The translations under genes and the position numbers were made by a program. Positions 7,737 to 16,074 of a stretch of 26,821 bases of DNA are shown here, one piece after another. A model generated the notes under the pieces. The model searched no databases and was not told the DNA's origin. It saw only the letters and a program-made list of their open reading frames with translations. Positions within the stretch are counted from its first letter, which is position 1; the number at the start of each line of letters is the position of its first letter. Source of the stretch: CAYFUT01 sp964346395 (GTDB lineage: Bacteria > Bacillota > Halanaerobiia > Halobacteroidales > Halobacteroidaceae); contig CAYFUT010000036.1 of NCBI GenBank assembly GCA_964346395.1, positions 1 to 26,821 on the forward strand, in the 5' to 3' direction.

Positions 7737-9134
7737 ATGGAAGTAACAGTTGGTTTGGTTTCTATTTGTCAGGACAGTTTTACAGGTGATAAGAAGCAAG
7801 TAATGAACGAAGCAATAGCTGGATTAGAAGAATTGAGCCAAGATTATAATTTCAATTTAGTGGCCTGGGAAGAATTAGTTAAATCAGAAAGAGATGCTGA
7901 AGATGCCAAGGAGTTTATGGAAAATAATAATGCCGATTTTGTGCTGGTGCAGAATAGTTCCTTTGCGCCCGGTACTCTGGCTCCCGTGATTGCTGAAGGA
8001 AATTATGGTTTTGGTCTCTGGGGGCGGCCGGAAACTAGAGACAATGGCAAGCTGCCGCTTAATTCGTTCTGCGGTTCGAATATGAACGCCAGTGTTTTAG
8101 GTTATAAAGAGCAAGAAACTGAGCAGAAATTTAAGTTTAAGTGGTTTTATGGTGATGTAGACGGCGAATTATTCTTACCTCGCTTTGAAGTTACTCTGCG
8201 GGCTATGCAGGCAGTTAAGAAATTAAGCAATCTTAAAATTGGTTTAGTAATTGGAACTGCCCCCGGATTTGCTAATTTAGAATTTGATCCCAATGAGTTA
8301 AAAGCAAGATTCGGTATTGAAGTAGAGGTTATTGATGATTTTGATAGTTTATTGGCTGATGCTGATAATATTGCTGATGATAGAGTAGAAGCCGAGGTGG
8401 AGCGAACTAGAGAACAGGCTAATGAAGTGCGGGTTGAAGATAAGTTCTTAGAAAAGAGTGCTCGCTATTATTTAGCGCTGAAAGATTTAGCAGAAGAAAA
8501 AGGTATTGATACTTATGCTCTCCGCTGTTGGCCGGATACTAACCAAAAGTATGGTATTTTTCCTTGTTCAGTAGTTGCTAAGTTAAATGAAGATGGCATG
8601 GCTGCTTCTTGTGAAGGGGATGTCTACGGAGCAATCAACCAAACGATCTTAAATGCGTTAACCGGCAAGAACAGTATGCTGCTTGATATGTCAGATATTG
8701 ATTTAACTCGCGACCGCTTATTGCTCTGGCATTGTGGAAACGTAGCTGGTAATTTTGCTAAAGAAGGCAAATATAATTTAGACCATCAGTTTAATAGTGA
8801 TGGCTTAGGTACTGTTCACGACTTAGTAATTCAGCCGATGCATAGTACAGTACTAAGTATGATGCAGAATGGAGAAAAGATTTTCACCTTTGAGGGGAAC
8901 TTTATTGATGCGGAAAATGAATCTTTCCACGGTTCCCGCGGTTGGTTTACTGATTTAGAAATTGGGGACGAAAAGATTGAAGTTAAAGATTTAGTGAATA
9001 CTATTTATGCTCACAATTTACCTCATCATTATGCAGTCTGCGAGGGCGATTATACGGCAGAAATTAAAGAGTTAAGTTATTGGTTAGACTTAGATTTATT
9101 ACCGCAGGTTCCTTATTCTAATACTGTGAGGTAA
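7737..9134 (+). CDS. L-fucose/L-arabinose isomerase-family protein, candidate sulfoquinovose isomerase
   Basis: The 465-residue protein has the two-part build of the FucI/AraA superfamily (COG2407-like): an N-terminal Rossmann-like region to about residue 230 and a C-terminal metal-binding isomerase domain. Visible family features are CEGDVYGA (E293, likely metal ligand), LLDMSDID (D317), WHCGN (331-335), and histidine-rich stretches near the C-terminus (HNLPHHY). It sits between the importer and a PfkB kinase plus class II aldolase, the place an aldose-ketose isomerase should occupy in an EMP-like pathway. The proposed reaction is SQ to 6-deoxy-6-sulfofructose. E. coli uses the unrelated YihS; FucI-type enzymes are, to my recollection, used in some Gram-positive sulfoglycolysis variants. 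An isomerase for a non-sulfonated deoxy sugar is the alternative. Confidence 0.75.
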   Translation: MEVTVGLVSICQDSFTGDKKQVMNEAIAGLEELSQDYNFNLVAWEELVKSERDAEDAKEFMENNNADFVLVQNSSFAPGTLAPVIAEGNYGFGLWGRPETRDNGKLPLNSFCGSNMNASVLGYKEQETEQKFKFKWFYGDVDGELFLPRFEVTLRAMQAVKKLSNLKIGLVIGTAPGFANLEFDPNELKARFGIEVEVIDDFDSLLADADNIADDRVEAEVERTREQANEVRVEDKFLEKSARYYLALKDLAEEKGIDTYALRCWPDTNQKYGIFPCSVVAKLNEDGMAASCEGDVYGAINQTILNALTGKNSMLLDMSDIDLTRDRLLLWHCGNVAGNFAKEGKYNLDHQFNSDGLGTVHDLVIQPMHSTVLSMMQNGEKIFTFEGNFIDAENESFHGSRGWFTDLEIGDEKIEVKDLVNTIYAHNLPHHYAVCEGDYTAEIKELSYWLDLDLLPQVPYSNTVR

Positions 9135-9150
9135 GAAGGGAGGAACATTA

Positions 9151-10278
9151 GTGGCTGAACTAGAGGAAATTAACGACAAGGTAGAACGGGCAGTAGAAGA
9201 AGTAAACCAGTTTATAGCAGATAAGAACGTAATGTTGGGCTGGGACGGCTTTGTAGATAACATTTGGGAGTTAGTCAAAGAGCGAGAGTCAGTAACGGAT
9301 TATGAAGTAATGAATTCAATGCTGACCTTAAGTGACCGGATTCAAGAGGTTGCCGGTGGAGGATTGAGCACGGAAATAATCCAAAAAGATCAGCGGGCAG
9401 GCGGCTTTACTGCTAATACTGGGCGAGTGCTGGGCAATTTAAAGGTAGATACTACCTTAGTAGCTCTCTTTGGCGCTCAGCAGACAGTTCCGGTGTTTGC
9501 CGATTTAGCGGAAACAATGGAAGTTGTTTCGCTCGGTGATCCCTGTATTTCTCATATTTTTGAATTTGATGATGGGAAATTGATGTTCCCAGCTAATCAG
9601 AATGTCCGCAGCATGGACTGGCAGGAAATAAAGGAAAAGGTTGGTCTAGAGAAGTTAATTGAAGTTATGGAGCAGGCTGATTTAATAGGACTGGGCTATT
9701 GGGCCAACATGCCTTATTATGATCAAATCTGCACTGGAATTTTGGAAGAAGTAGCGCCTAAATTAAGTTTTAAGCGGCGGCAGATGTTTATGGACTTCGG
9801 CAATGTAAAAAAGAGAAGTGACCAAGATTTACAGGCTACTTGTGCTCGATTAGCGGAGCTGGAAGAACATTTTGAATTGACAGTTAGCTTTAATCGCACA
9901 GAAATGCTGGATACAGCTCAGGCTTTAGGAGTAATTTCGGAACCTAACCCCGAAGATATTGCAGCAGCATTAACCAGAATGAGAGAAAAAATTGGTATTT
10001 CTAATTTAGTGCTGCATACTAATAAATTTGCCTGCAGTAGTACTCAGCAGGGAGTTGAAAGACTGCCGCAGCCTTATTGTGAGCAACCAGTAGTTACTAC
10101 TGGAGCTGGAGATACATTTAACGGCGGTTATATCTTTGGGTTATTGTGCAGTGATGATCCAGCGGTTAGATTAGCTATTGCTAGCGGCACTGCGGGCTAT
10201 TTTATCAGAAATGGAGAGCCGCCGGCAGAAGAAGAGTTGCTTCAATTTTTAACTGATTATCCAAATTATTTTAAATAA
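9151..10278 (+). CDS. PfkB-family sugar kinase, candidate sulfofructose kinase
   Basis: The 375-residue protein shows the PfkB fold. GWDGFVDNI at residues 30-38 and GGFTANTGRVLGNL at 84-97 mark the substrate site. TTGAGDTFNGGY at 316-327 is the PfkB signature 2, with the catalytic base D321 and the anion hole GAGD. The predicted reaction is ATP-dependent phosphorylation of 6-deoxy-6-sulfofructose at C1, giving the substrate for the aldolase encoded next. The GTG start at 9151 follows AAGGGAGG. The gene is 16 bases after the isomerase gene and 18 before the aldolase. It is somewhat longer than typical PfkB proteins, with a helical N-terminal extension of about 25 residues. Specificity is inferred from context only. 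Confidence 0.85.
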   Translation: MAELEEINDKVERAVEEVNQFIADKNVMLGWDGFVDNIWELVKERESVTDYEVMNSMLTLSDRIQEVAGGGLSTEIIQKDQRAGGFTANTGRVLGNLKVDTTLVALFGAQQTVPVFADLAETMEVVSLGDPCISHIFEFDDGKLMFPANQNVRSMDWQEIKEKVGLEKLIEVMEQADLIGLGYWANMPYYDQICTGILEEVAPKLSFKRRQMFMDFGNVKKRSDQDLQATCARLAELEEHFELTVSFNRTEMLDTAQALGVISEPNPEDIAAALTRMREKIGISNLVLHTNKFACSSTQQGVERLPQPYCEQPVVTTGAGDTFNGGYIFGLLCSDDPAVRLAIASGTAGYFIRNGEPPAEEELLQFLTDYPNYFK

Positions 10279-10296
10279 CTTAGGAGGTACAAGTTA

Positions 10297-11130
10297 ATGA
10301 TTACTTTAAAAGAAATTATGTCGGGTACTGAAGAAGGATATGCAGTAGGAAATTTTAACGTTCATAATTTAGAATATGTACAGGGGGTTGCTGAAGCAGT
10401 AGAAGAAACACAATCGCCAGCAATTATAGCAATTACAGAGCGCCCTTTACGCTACTATGGGATGGATTATTTAGTTAAAACTGTAGAAGCAGCAGACAAA
10501 AATACGTCAGTTCCCATTTGTCTACATTTAGACCATGGAGATAACTTAGATGTTGTATTTGAAGCTGTGGAAGCAGGATTTTCTTCCGTTATGTATGATG
10601 GATCGCATCTTCCGTTAGAAGAAAATATCGCCAAGACAAAGAAGGTAGTAGAGAAAGCTGCTGAACATGATATTTATGCGGAGGCAGAATTAGGAAAGCT
10701 GCAGGGGATTGAAGACGGTAAGGAATCTAATGAAAGTGTCTTGACTGACCCTGATGAAGCTAAATATTTTGCTGAAGAGACCGGCATAGCTGCTTTAGCA
10801 GTGGCCGTAGGAACAGCCCACGGATTTTACGACGGTGATCCTGAGTTAGATTTTGCTCGGTTGCGAGAAATTAGAGAAAAAGTAGATATTCCTTTGGTTT
10901 TACACGGCGGATCAGGAGTGCCGGAAGAGAGTGTTCAGGAAGCAATTGAGATTGGAATTTCTAAAGTAAACGTCGGGACTGAACTGAAGGTAGCTTTTAA
11001 TGAAGGAATTAAAGGAGTCTGGGAAGAAAATCCAGATGAGATTGAATGTACTGAGATTATGGGGGCAGCTCGTAAGGGCGTTAAAGAGAAAGTAATGGAA
11101 AAGATTAAGTTATTCGAGTCTAATCTGTAA
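10297..11130 (+). CDS. Class II fructose-bisphosphate-type aldolase, candidate sulfofructose-1-phosphate aldolase
   Basis: The 277-residue protein carries all class II zinc aldolase motifs. HLDHGDN at 77-83 gives the catalytic aspartate D79 and zinc ligand H80. AEAELGKLQG around 128-137 gives E131. GTAHGFY and VLHGGSGVP contain zinc ligands H175 and H203. NVGTELK at 225-231 is the phosphate-binding loop. In sulfoglycolysis of the EMP type this enzyme would cleave 6-deoxy-6-sulfofructose-1-phosphate to DHAP and 3-sulfolactaldehyde; E. coli uses the class I aldolase YihT, so this would be a non-homologous replacement. It ends the first operon. A LacI-type palindrome and a GC-rich hairpin follow in the next 70 bases. 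Confidence 0.88.
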   Translation: MITLKEIMSGTEEGYAVGNFNVHNLEYVQGVAEAVEETQSPAIIAITERPLRYYGMDYLVKTVEAADKNTSVPICLHLDHGDNLDVVFEAVEAGFSSVMYDGSHLPLEENIAKTKKVVEKAAEHDIYAEAELGKLQGIEDGKESNESVLTDPDEAKYFAEETGIAALAVAVGTAHGFYDGDPELDFARLREIREKVDIPLVLHGGSGVPEESVQEAIEIGISKVNVGTELKVAFNEGIKGVWEENPDEIECTEIMGAARKGVKEKVMEKIKLFESNL

Positions 11131-11147
11131 ATATTTTTTCTAGTTTC

Positions 11148-11161
11148 TTGAAACGATTCAA
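11148..11161. promoter_or_regulatory. LacI-type operator O3, overlapping a possible promoter of the GH31 gene
   Basis: TTGAAACGATTCAA has TTGAA/TTCAA arms around a central ACGA. Its first six bases could also serve as a -35 (TTGAAA), with TAGTAT at 11172-11177 as a weak -10 after 18 bp. The repressor would then cover the -35 directly. The palindrome is convincing; the promoter is only possible. Confidence 0.62.
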
Positions 11162-11177
11162 AAACTTTAATTAGTAT

Positions 11178-11199
11178 CCCTGGGGTATTTTCCCCAGGG
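11178..11199 (+). other. GC-rich intercistronic hairpin between aldolase and GH31 genes
   Basis: CCCTGGGG (11178-11185) and CCCCAGGG (11192-11199) form an 8-bp stem around TATTTT. It is followed by GTCTTAATT rather than a U-tract, so it looks more like an mRNA-stabilising or attenuating structure than a full terminator. Confidence 0.6.
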
Positions 11200-11244
11200 G
11201 TCTTAATTACTATTAAAACTTTTATGTTGAAGGGAGTGGAAAGA

Positions 11245-13257
11245 GTGGAGTTTATTCAAGAAGGAGAAAATCAGTTTTCCCTTTCTCTGGCGGGAGAAAT
11301 AATAATTAAACATAGTATAGATACTCCTTTTTTACTCTACGGGAAGGGAAAAACGGATTATGAAATAAACTGCGGTAATTTTGAAATTGAAGATAATTTA
11401 TTTGAAAAAGCAGGTCTCTATAATATAGAAATTTTAAACCAAGAACCAGATCATATTCAAATCAAGTTTTTCGCACCAGATAGCTACCAATGTATAGTCG
11501 ATTTTAGAGAGGAAAAGGGGAGACTAGAAGTTCACTTTTCGCAGGTATCAGAAGTTGCTGACCGAATGTGGATTAGATTAGAGGCGGCTGCTGATGAGCA
11601 TATTTACGGCTGCGGTGAACAGTTTTCGGAACTTGATTTAAACGGCAAACGGGTTCCAATTTGGGTTTCAGAAGCAGGAGTAGGGAGAAATGAAGAAGAC
11701 TATATTAGTTTTAAAGCTCACGTGATGGATGGTTCAGGTGGAGACTGGTATACTACTTATTTTCCGCAGCCCACCTTTGTTTCCAGCCGGAATTATTACT
11801 GCCATGTAGATGATTCCCATTACATGGAATTTGATTTCAGAACCGACGCTTATCACGAATTAGCTGTACATTCAATCCCGGAAAAGATTGTGTTTTCTGC
11901 TCAAGAGACAGCAGTAGATGTGATAGAAGATTTAACTGATTTGTTGGGGCGGCAGCCGGAACTGCCTGATTGGGCTTATGATGGAGTCTGGTTAGGTTTG
12001 CAGGGCGGTACAGGGGCAATCAAAGAAAAGATGAATACGGCTCTGGAGAATGATGTAGAAGTAGCTGCGCTCTGGGTTCAGGATTGGGAAGGAAAACGAG
12101 AAACTGAATTTGGCAAGCAGTTGATGTGGGATTGGAAGTATGATGAAGATATGTATCCTGATTTAGAGCACACCATTCAGGAGTTAGATGAACAGCAGGG
12201 AATCAAATTTTTAGGTTATATTAATCCGTTCTTGGCTTTGGAGGGCGACCTCTACCAGGAAGCATCAGAAAAAGGATACTTAGTGGAAAATGAAGCAGGA
12301 GAAGAATATCACGTAACGGTAACCACCTTCCCGGTAGCGCTAGTAGATTTAACTAATCCCGAAGCTAAAGAATGGATGAAAGATGTAATTAAAGAAAATA
12401 TGATCGATTTAGGTTTAGCCGGCTGGATGGCCGACTTTGGAGAATACCTACCAACTGATGCAGTAGTACATTCCGGAGAAGATGGAAAATCTCTACACAA
12501 TAAATACCCGGCAATCTGGGCGCAGACTAACCGGGAAGCATTAGAAGAAACCGATGAAGTAGGAGATATAGTATTCTTCACGCGGGCAGGTTATACAGGT
12601 TCTAGCAACTACACTACCTTAATGTGGTCTGGAGATCAATTTGTAAATTGGAGTCGGGATGATGGACTACCGTCGGTAATTCCTGCCTCTATATCTTTAG
12701 GTTTGACCGGGGTTGGCTTGACTCATTTTGATGTAGGCGGCTATACTTCTCTATTTGGGGTGACTAGAACTAAAGAGTTATTTAAACGCTGGACTGAATT
12801 AGGAGCCTTTACCCCAGTAATGAGAACTCATGAGGGGAATCGCCCTGATGAAAATCTGCAGTTTGATCATGATCAAGAAATATTAGATCACTTTGCGCGG
12901 ATGAGTAAAATTCATAAGCAGTTGAAACCTTATTTACAGGAAGTTGTGCAGACTACTGCTCAACGAGGTTTACCGGCAATTCGCCATCCTTATCTGCATT
13001 ATGAAAACGATGAGGAAGTGTATAACTTAAAGTATCAATATTTGCTAGGTCGAGACTTATTAGTAGCTCCGGTTTGCGATAAAGAAGTACGGGCGAAAGA
13101 AGTGTATTTACCTGATGATGAATGGGTCCATCTCTGGACTGGTGAAGAATATAAGTCAGGTTGGCAGGAAGTAGAAGCGCAGATAGGCTATCCACCTGTA
13201 TTTTATAGAAAAGGATCTGACTACAGTCAATTATTTGCAGAAGTAGGCCAACTATAG
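11245..13257 (+). CDS. yihQ: GH31 sulfoquinovosidase-like glycosidase (YihQ family) with an altered sulfonate-binding residue
   Basis: The 670-residue protein aligns without gaps through its core to my memory of E. coli YihQ (678 aa). It shares IYGCGEQFS, FPQPTFVS, LLGRQPELPDW, GWMADFGEYLPTD (nucleophile D397, matching D405), MWSGDQ (acid/base D464, matching D472) and FTPVMRTHEGNRP. YihQ recognises the SQ sulfonate with the set Q262, Q288, R301, W304 and Y508. Here Q253, Q279, W295 and Y500 are kept, but the arginine position is Q292 (codon CAG at 12118-12120, in GKQLMW). The likely role is hydrolysis of alpha-sulfoquinovosides to SQ, in the cytoplasm since no signal peptide is visible. The GTG at 11245 is chosen because AAGGGAG lies eight bases upstream and the N-terminus then matches YihQ. 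ATG 11224 has no ribosome site. Confidence 0.87.
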   Translation: MEFIQEGENQFSLSLAGEIIIKHSIDTPFLLYGKGKTDYEINCGNFEIEDNLFEKAGLYNIEILNQEPDHIQIKFFAPDSYQCIVDFREEKGRLEVHFSQVSEVADRMWIRLEAAADEHIYGCGEQFSELDLNGKRVPIWVSEAGVGRNEEDYISFKAHVMDGSGGDWYTTYFPQPTFVSSRNYYCHVDDSHYMEFDFRTDAYHELAVHSIPEKIVFSAQETAVDVIEDLTDLLGRQPELPDWAYDGVWLGLQGGTGAIKEKMNTALENDVEVAALWVQDWEGKRETEFGKQLMWDWKYDEDMYPDLEHTIQELDEQQGIKFLGYINPFLALEGDLYQEASEKGYLVENEAGEEYHVTVTTFPVALVDLTNPEAKEWMKDVIKENMIDLGLAGWMADFGEYLPTDAVVHSGEDGKSLHNKYPAIWAQTNREALEETDEVGDIVFFTRAGYTGSSNYTTLMWSGDQFVNWSRDDGLPSVIPASISLGLTGVGLTHFDVGGYTSLFGVTRTKELFKRWTELGAFTPVMRTHEGNRPDENLQFDHDQEILDHFARMSKIHKQLKPYLQEVVQTTAQRGLPAIRHPYLHYENDEEVYNLKYQYLLGRDLLVAPVCDKEVRAKEVYLPDDEWVHLWTGEEYKSGWQEVEAQIGYPPVFYRKGSDYSQLFAEVGQL

Positions 13258-13284
13258 AAATTTGCAGGGAGTGATGAGGAAGCA

Positions 13285-13959
13285 ATGATTTCTGAATTAA
13301 GAGCTAAAAATGATGTTTCTATCAACAGTGCCACCAGCAAAAAATTTAGAAAATATGGTCGAATAATAAATGATTATAACTTTGCATCTTTAATTAAAGC
13401 AATGCGGGAGCAGACTGAAATTCCGGACACCGGGAATACTTACCAGGCTTCAGTAGATTTTTTGGAAGATTTAGAAGTAAAAAAAGTCTTAGAAGATGAA
13501 GTTTACGGTCAGATGCCGCTGCAAATCGGCTATTGTAATGGGCAGAGTTCTTCTTTAGATGGTTTAGAATACCATAAAAGTAGCGAAGTGAATATAGCAG
13601 TGACTGATTTAGTTTTGTTATTAGGGAAGCGGCAGGATATCAGTGGTAATATTTATGATGCGAATCAGGTAGAGGCATTTTATCTGCCGGCAGGAACTGC
13701 TGTTGAATTGTACAGTACTACTTTACATTTTGCCCCCTGCAAAGTGGATGCCGACGGTTTTAAATGTGTGGTGGTGCTGCCGGAAAATACTAATTTACCA
13801 TTAACTAGTGAAGTAAAAACAGCTAACCAAGAGCAGGAGCTTTTATTTGCGCGGAATAAATGGTTACTTGTGCATCAGGAAGCAGAAGGACTAATAGACC
13901 AAGGAGCTCAGCCAGGAATTAAAGGCAATAATATAACTATTACTCTGGCTAGTAATTAA
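13285..13959 (+). CDS. DUF4867-like cupin protein of sugar operons
   Basis: The 224-residue protein resembles the DUF4867 family, a cupin-like beta-barrel group found beside sugar isomerases, kinases and aldolases. YHKSSEVNIAV (residues 95-105), VEAFYLPAGTAVELYSTTLHFAPCKV (near 129-154) and the following CVVVLP strand look like a cupin core with histidines that could hold a metal. No biochemical role is established that I can name. Its place directly after the YihQ-like gene, before a strong terminator, suggests a step on the freed sugar, such as mutarotation of alpha-SQ or aldose-ketose isomerisation. That is inference. The ATG at 13285 is 27 bases after the GH31 stop, with GGGAGTGATGAGG upstream. 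Confidence 0.65.
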   Translation: MISELRAKNDVSINSATSKKFRKYGRIINDYNFASLIKAMREQTEIPDTGNTYQASVDFLEDLEVKKVLEDEVYGQMPLQIGYCNGQSSSLDGLEYHKSSEVNIAVTDLVLLLGKRQDISGNIYDANQVEAFYLPAGTAVELYSTTLHFAPCKVDADGFKCVVVLPENTNLPLTSEVKTANQEQELLFARNKWLLVHQEAEGLIDQGAQPGIKGNNITITLASN

Positions 13960-13980
13960 AAGATTGTAGAAACTATGTAG

Positions 13981-14023
13981 CTATGTAGCGACATGATATA
14001 TCATGTCGCTACATAGTTTTTTT
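13981..14023 (+). terminator. Strong rho-independent terminator after the GH31/DUF4867 genes
   Basis: Positions 13981-14016 form a perfect 36-bp palindrome (CTATGTAGCGACATGATA and its complement), followed at once by seven Ts (14017-14023). A partial extra copy of the arm, ACTATGTAG, lies just upstream at 13972-13980. It ends the first sugar transcript. Confidence 0.92.
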
Positions 14024-14056
14024 AAATAAATTTATAAAAAAAGTTTTTTCTTTACG

Positions 14057-16024
14057 ATGAAAGAAGGAGGGGTTATTATTTTAAAAAAATTACCGATTAA
14101 GTATAAGGTAATAGCTGCCTTATTAGTTTTGTCGCTACTCCCAATTATAGTTGTTGGTTACTTTCAAATTAATATGACCCAGGAACAATTAAGGGAAAGT
14201 TTCATTCAGAAATCAAACAGTAAAATTCAGACTCTGGAAAAAACTATTGTCACCTTTTTCGAAAGCGTCAAGAAAGATGCTCAAATGTTGGCAACTCATC
14301 CCCAGATCAAGCAGGCTGAAGGGCAACTTACTACTTACAAGAATACATCCGCAACCGAAAAACTAAAGCTAACTCCGCTGGAAAACGGCGGTTTAGAAGC
14401 AGATATCTATAATATTTATCGTAATTATGCCGGAGCTCATCCGCAGGCAGACTATGTTTATTTAGCTACTAAAGATGGGGGCTACCTGCAGTGGCCGGCT
14501 ACATCGGTGCCGAGAAGTTATGACCCTACGCAGCGGCCTTACTATCGAAAAGCAATGGAGAATGAAGGAAAAATAATCCGTACAGATCCGTATTACTGGA
14601 CGCAGGGGCAGAAAAAATTAATGAGTGTAGTCACTACCGTACAGGATGACCAGGATAATATTATTGGAATTCAAGGAATAAATTTAGGCTTAAATAAAAT
14701 AACCCAAATTGTTAAGGATATCAAGCTGGGCAGCGATGGATATATAATTGCTACTACCAAATCAGGCATCATATTGGCTCATCCGCAGAACGAAGAACTT
14801 AATTTTCAAAACATTTCTAATATAAATGATCAAAAACTGCAGCCGGTTTTAAATGGAGAAGCAGGTGATTTTGAAGTACGGTTAAATGGAAAAGAAAAGA
14901 TAGTTAATTACCGTACCTCTTCTCAGTTAGGTTGGAAGTTCATTGCTGTGCGGGATAAAGCAGCCTTGCTGTCGGATTTAAATTTGGTTTATAAAGACTT
15001 ATTTATAATTTTTCTTTGCACGATAGCGGGAGTAATTTTGGTTTCTATTTTTGTTTCTAAGCGTGTGACGCAGTTATTATTTGAGATTAGGGATTTTGCT
15101 ATCAGTATTGCTGATGGAGATTTAACGGCTGATGATTTACAAGTCTGGCTTGAAGATGAAGTGGGAGAACTTGTCGGAGCTATAAATCATATGAAAAATC
15201 GGTTATTGGGCAATGTCCAGACCTTGAAGGAGACCACTAATGATTTAGCGGATTATAGTGAACAGTTAGCTTCGGGTGTGCAAGAAGGAGGAGAGAGAAT
15301 CACTGCTACTCATGATTTAGTAGAAGATATGTCAGCCAGTATTGAAGAAATATCTGCTGGAGCAGAAGAAGTAACTAGTTTTGCCCAGGAATCTAGTTCT
15401 AGAACCGAAGTAGGAAAAGAAAATATTGAAAAAACCTTGGCTAGTATGAATGAGATTAGTGATTCAGTAGCTGAAGCTGTAGATGTAATCAGCGGTTTGG
15501 AAGATACTTCTCAGGAAATTGGTGAAATAGTGGAGATGATTAATAATATTGCTGAGCAGACTAACCTGTTAGCCTTGAATGCAGCTATTGAAGCGGCTCG
15601 AGCAGGCGAAGGTAGTGGAGAAGCCGGCCAAGGATTTGCAGTTGTAGCTGAAGAAATCAGGGAATTAGCGGGTAGAACTAATACGGCTACTGAGGAAGTA
15701 GCAGAATTGATTGCAGAAATCCGCAGTAAAACTAATGCTGGATTAGAAGCTGTGCATGAAGTAGAAGCAAAGGTGGATACAGGTCAAGAAATAGTCACGG
15801 AAACTGGCGATGTATTTGCAGATATTCAGGAAAGTAGTGAGGAAACTGCTGCCCAGATTGAACAGACAGCAGAAGCTACTCAGGAGTTAGCAGAAGACAG
15901 TGAGCAGGTTAAGGAAGCAACCGAAGATATTACCCAGATGGCAGAAGAAACTGCTAGGTCAGCTGATGAATTGGCTGATTTATCGGAGAGACTGGAAGAC
16001 TTAGTTGATGAGTTTCAAGTTTAG
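14057..16024 (+). CDS. Methyl-accepting chemotaxis protein with dCache-type sensor
   Basis: The protein of about 655 residues has a first membrane helix (about 14-33), an extracytoplasmic dCache-like domain of about 280 residues (YVYLATKDGGYLQWPATSVP, DPTQRPYYRKAM, DGYIIATTKSGIILAHP), a second membrane helix (about 315-335), a HAMP region and a long coiled signalling domain. The conserved tip is AEQTNLLALNAAIEAARAGE near residues 500-520. The ATG at 14057 has no ribosome site; AAGGAGG at 14064-14070 instead points to an in-frame ATT at 14078, giving fMet-LKKLPIKYK, a typical receptor start. The sensor would detect a small molecule outside the cell. Its position between the two sulfo-sugar operons makes SQ, sulfolactate or sulfite attractive ligands, but nothing in the domain proves this. 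Confidence 0.92.
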   Translation: MKEGGVIILKKLPIKYKVIAALLVLSLLPIIVVGYFQINMTQEQLRESFIQKSNSKIQTLEKTIVTFFESVKKDAQMLATHPQIKQAEGQLTTYKNTSATEKLKLTPLENGGLEADIYNIYRNYAGAHPQADYVYLATKDGGYLQWPATSVPRSYDPTQRPYYRKAMENEGKIIRTDPYYWTQGQKKLMSVVTTVQDDQDNIIGIQGINLGLNKITQIVKDIKLGSDGYIIATTKSGIILAHPQNEELNFQNISNINDQKLQPVLNGEAGDFEVRLNGKEKIVNYRTSSQLGWKFIAVRDKAALLSDLNLVYKDLFIIFLCTIAGVILVSIFVSKRVTQLLFEIRDFAISIADGDLTADDLQVWLEDEVGELVGAINHMKNRLLGNVQTLKETTNDLADYSEQLASGVQEGGERITATHDLVEDMSASIEEISAGAEEVTSFAQESSSRTEVGKENIEKTLASMNEISDSVAEAVDVISGLEDTSQEIGEIVEMINNIAEQTNLLALNAAIEAARAGEGSGEAGQGFAVVAEEIRELAGRTNTATEEVAELIAEIRSKTNAGLEAVHEVEAKVDTGQEIVTETGDVFADIQESSEETAAQIEQTAEATQELAEDSEQVKEATEDITQMAEETARSADELADLSERLEDLVDEFQV

Positions 16025-16074
16025 AAGGAGGATTCGCGGCTAGACTAGGTGTTTTTCAGCAGGGGGGAGAATCT

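Noticed and set aside
14034..14060. Sigma-D type motility promoter before the chemoreceptor (TAAA and a CGATGA-like -10)
   Set aside because: The match to the -10 is poor and the start of transcription would fall on the ribosome site.
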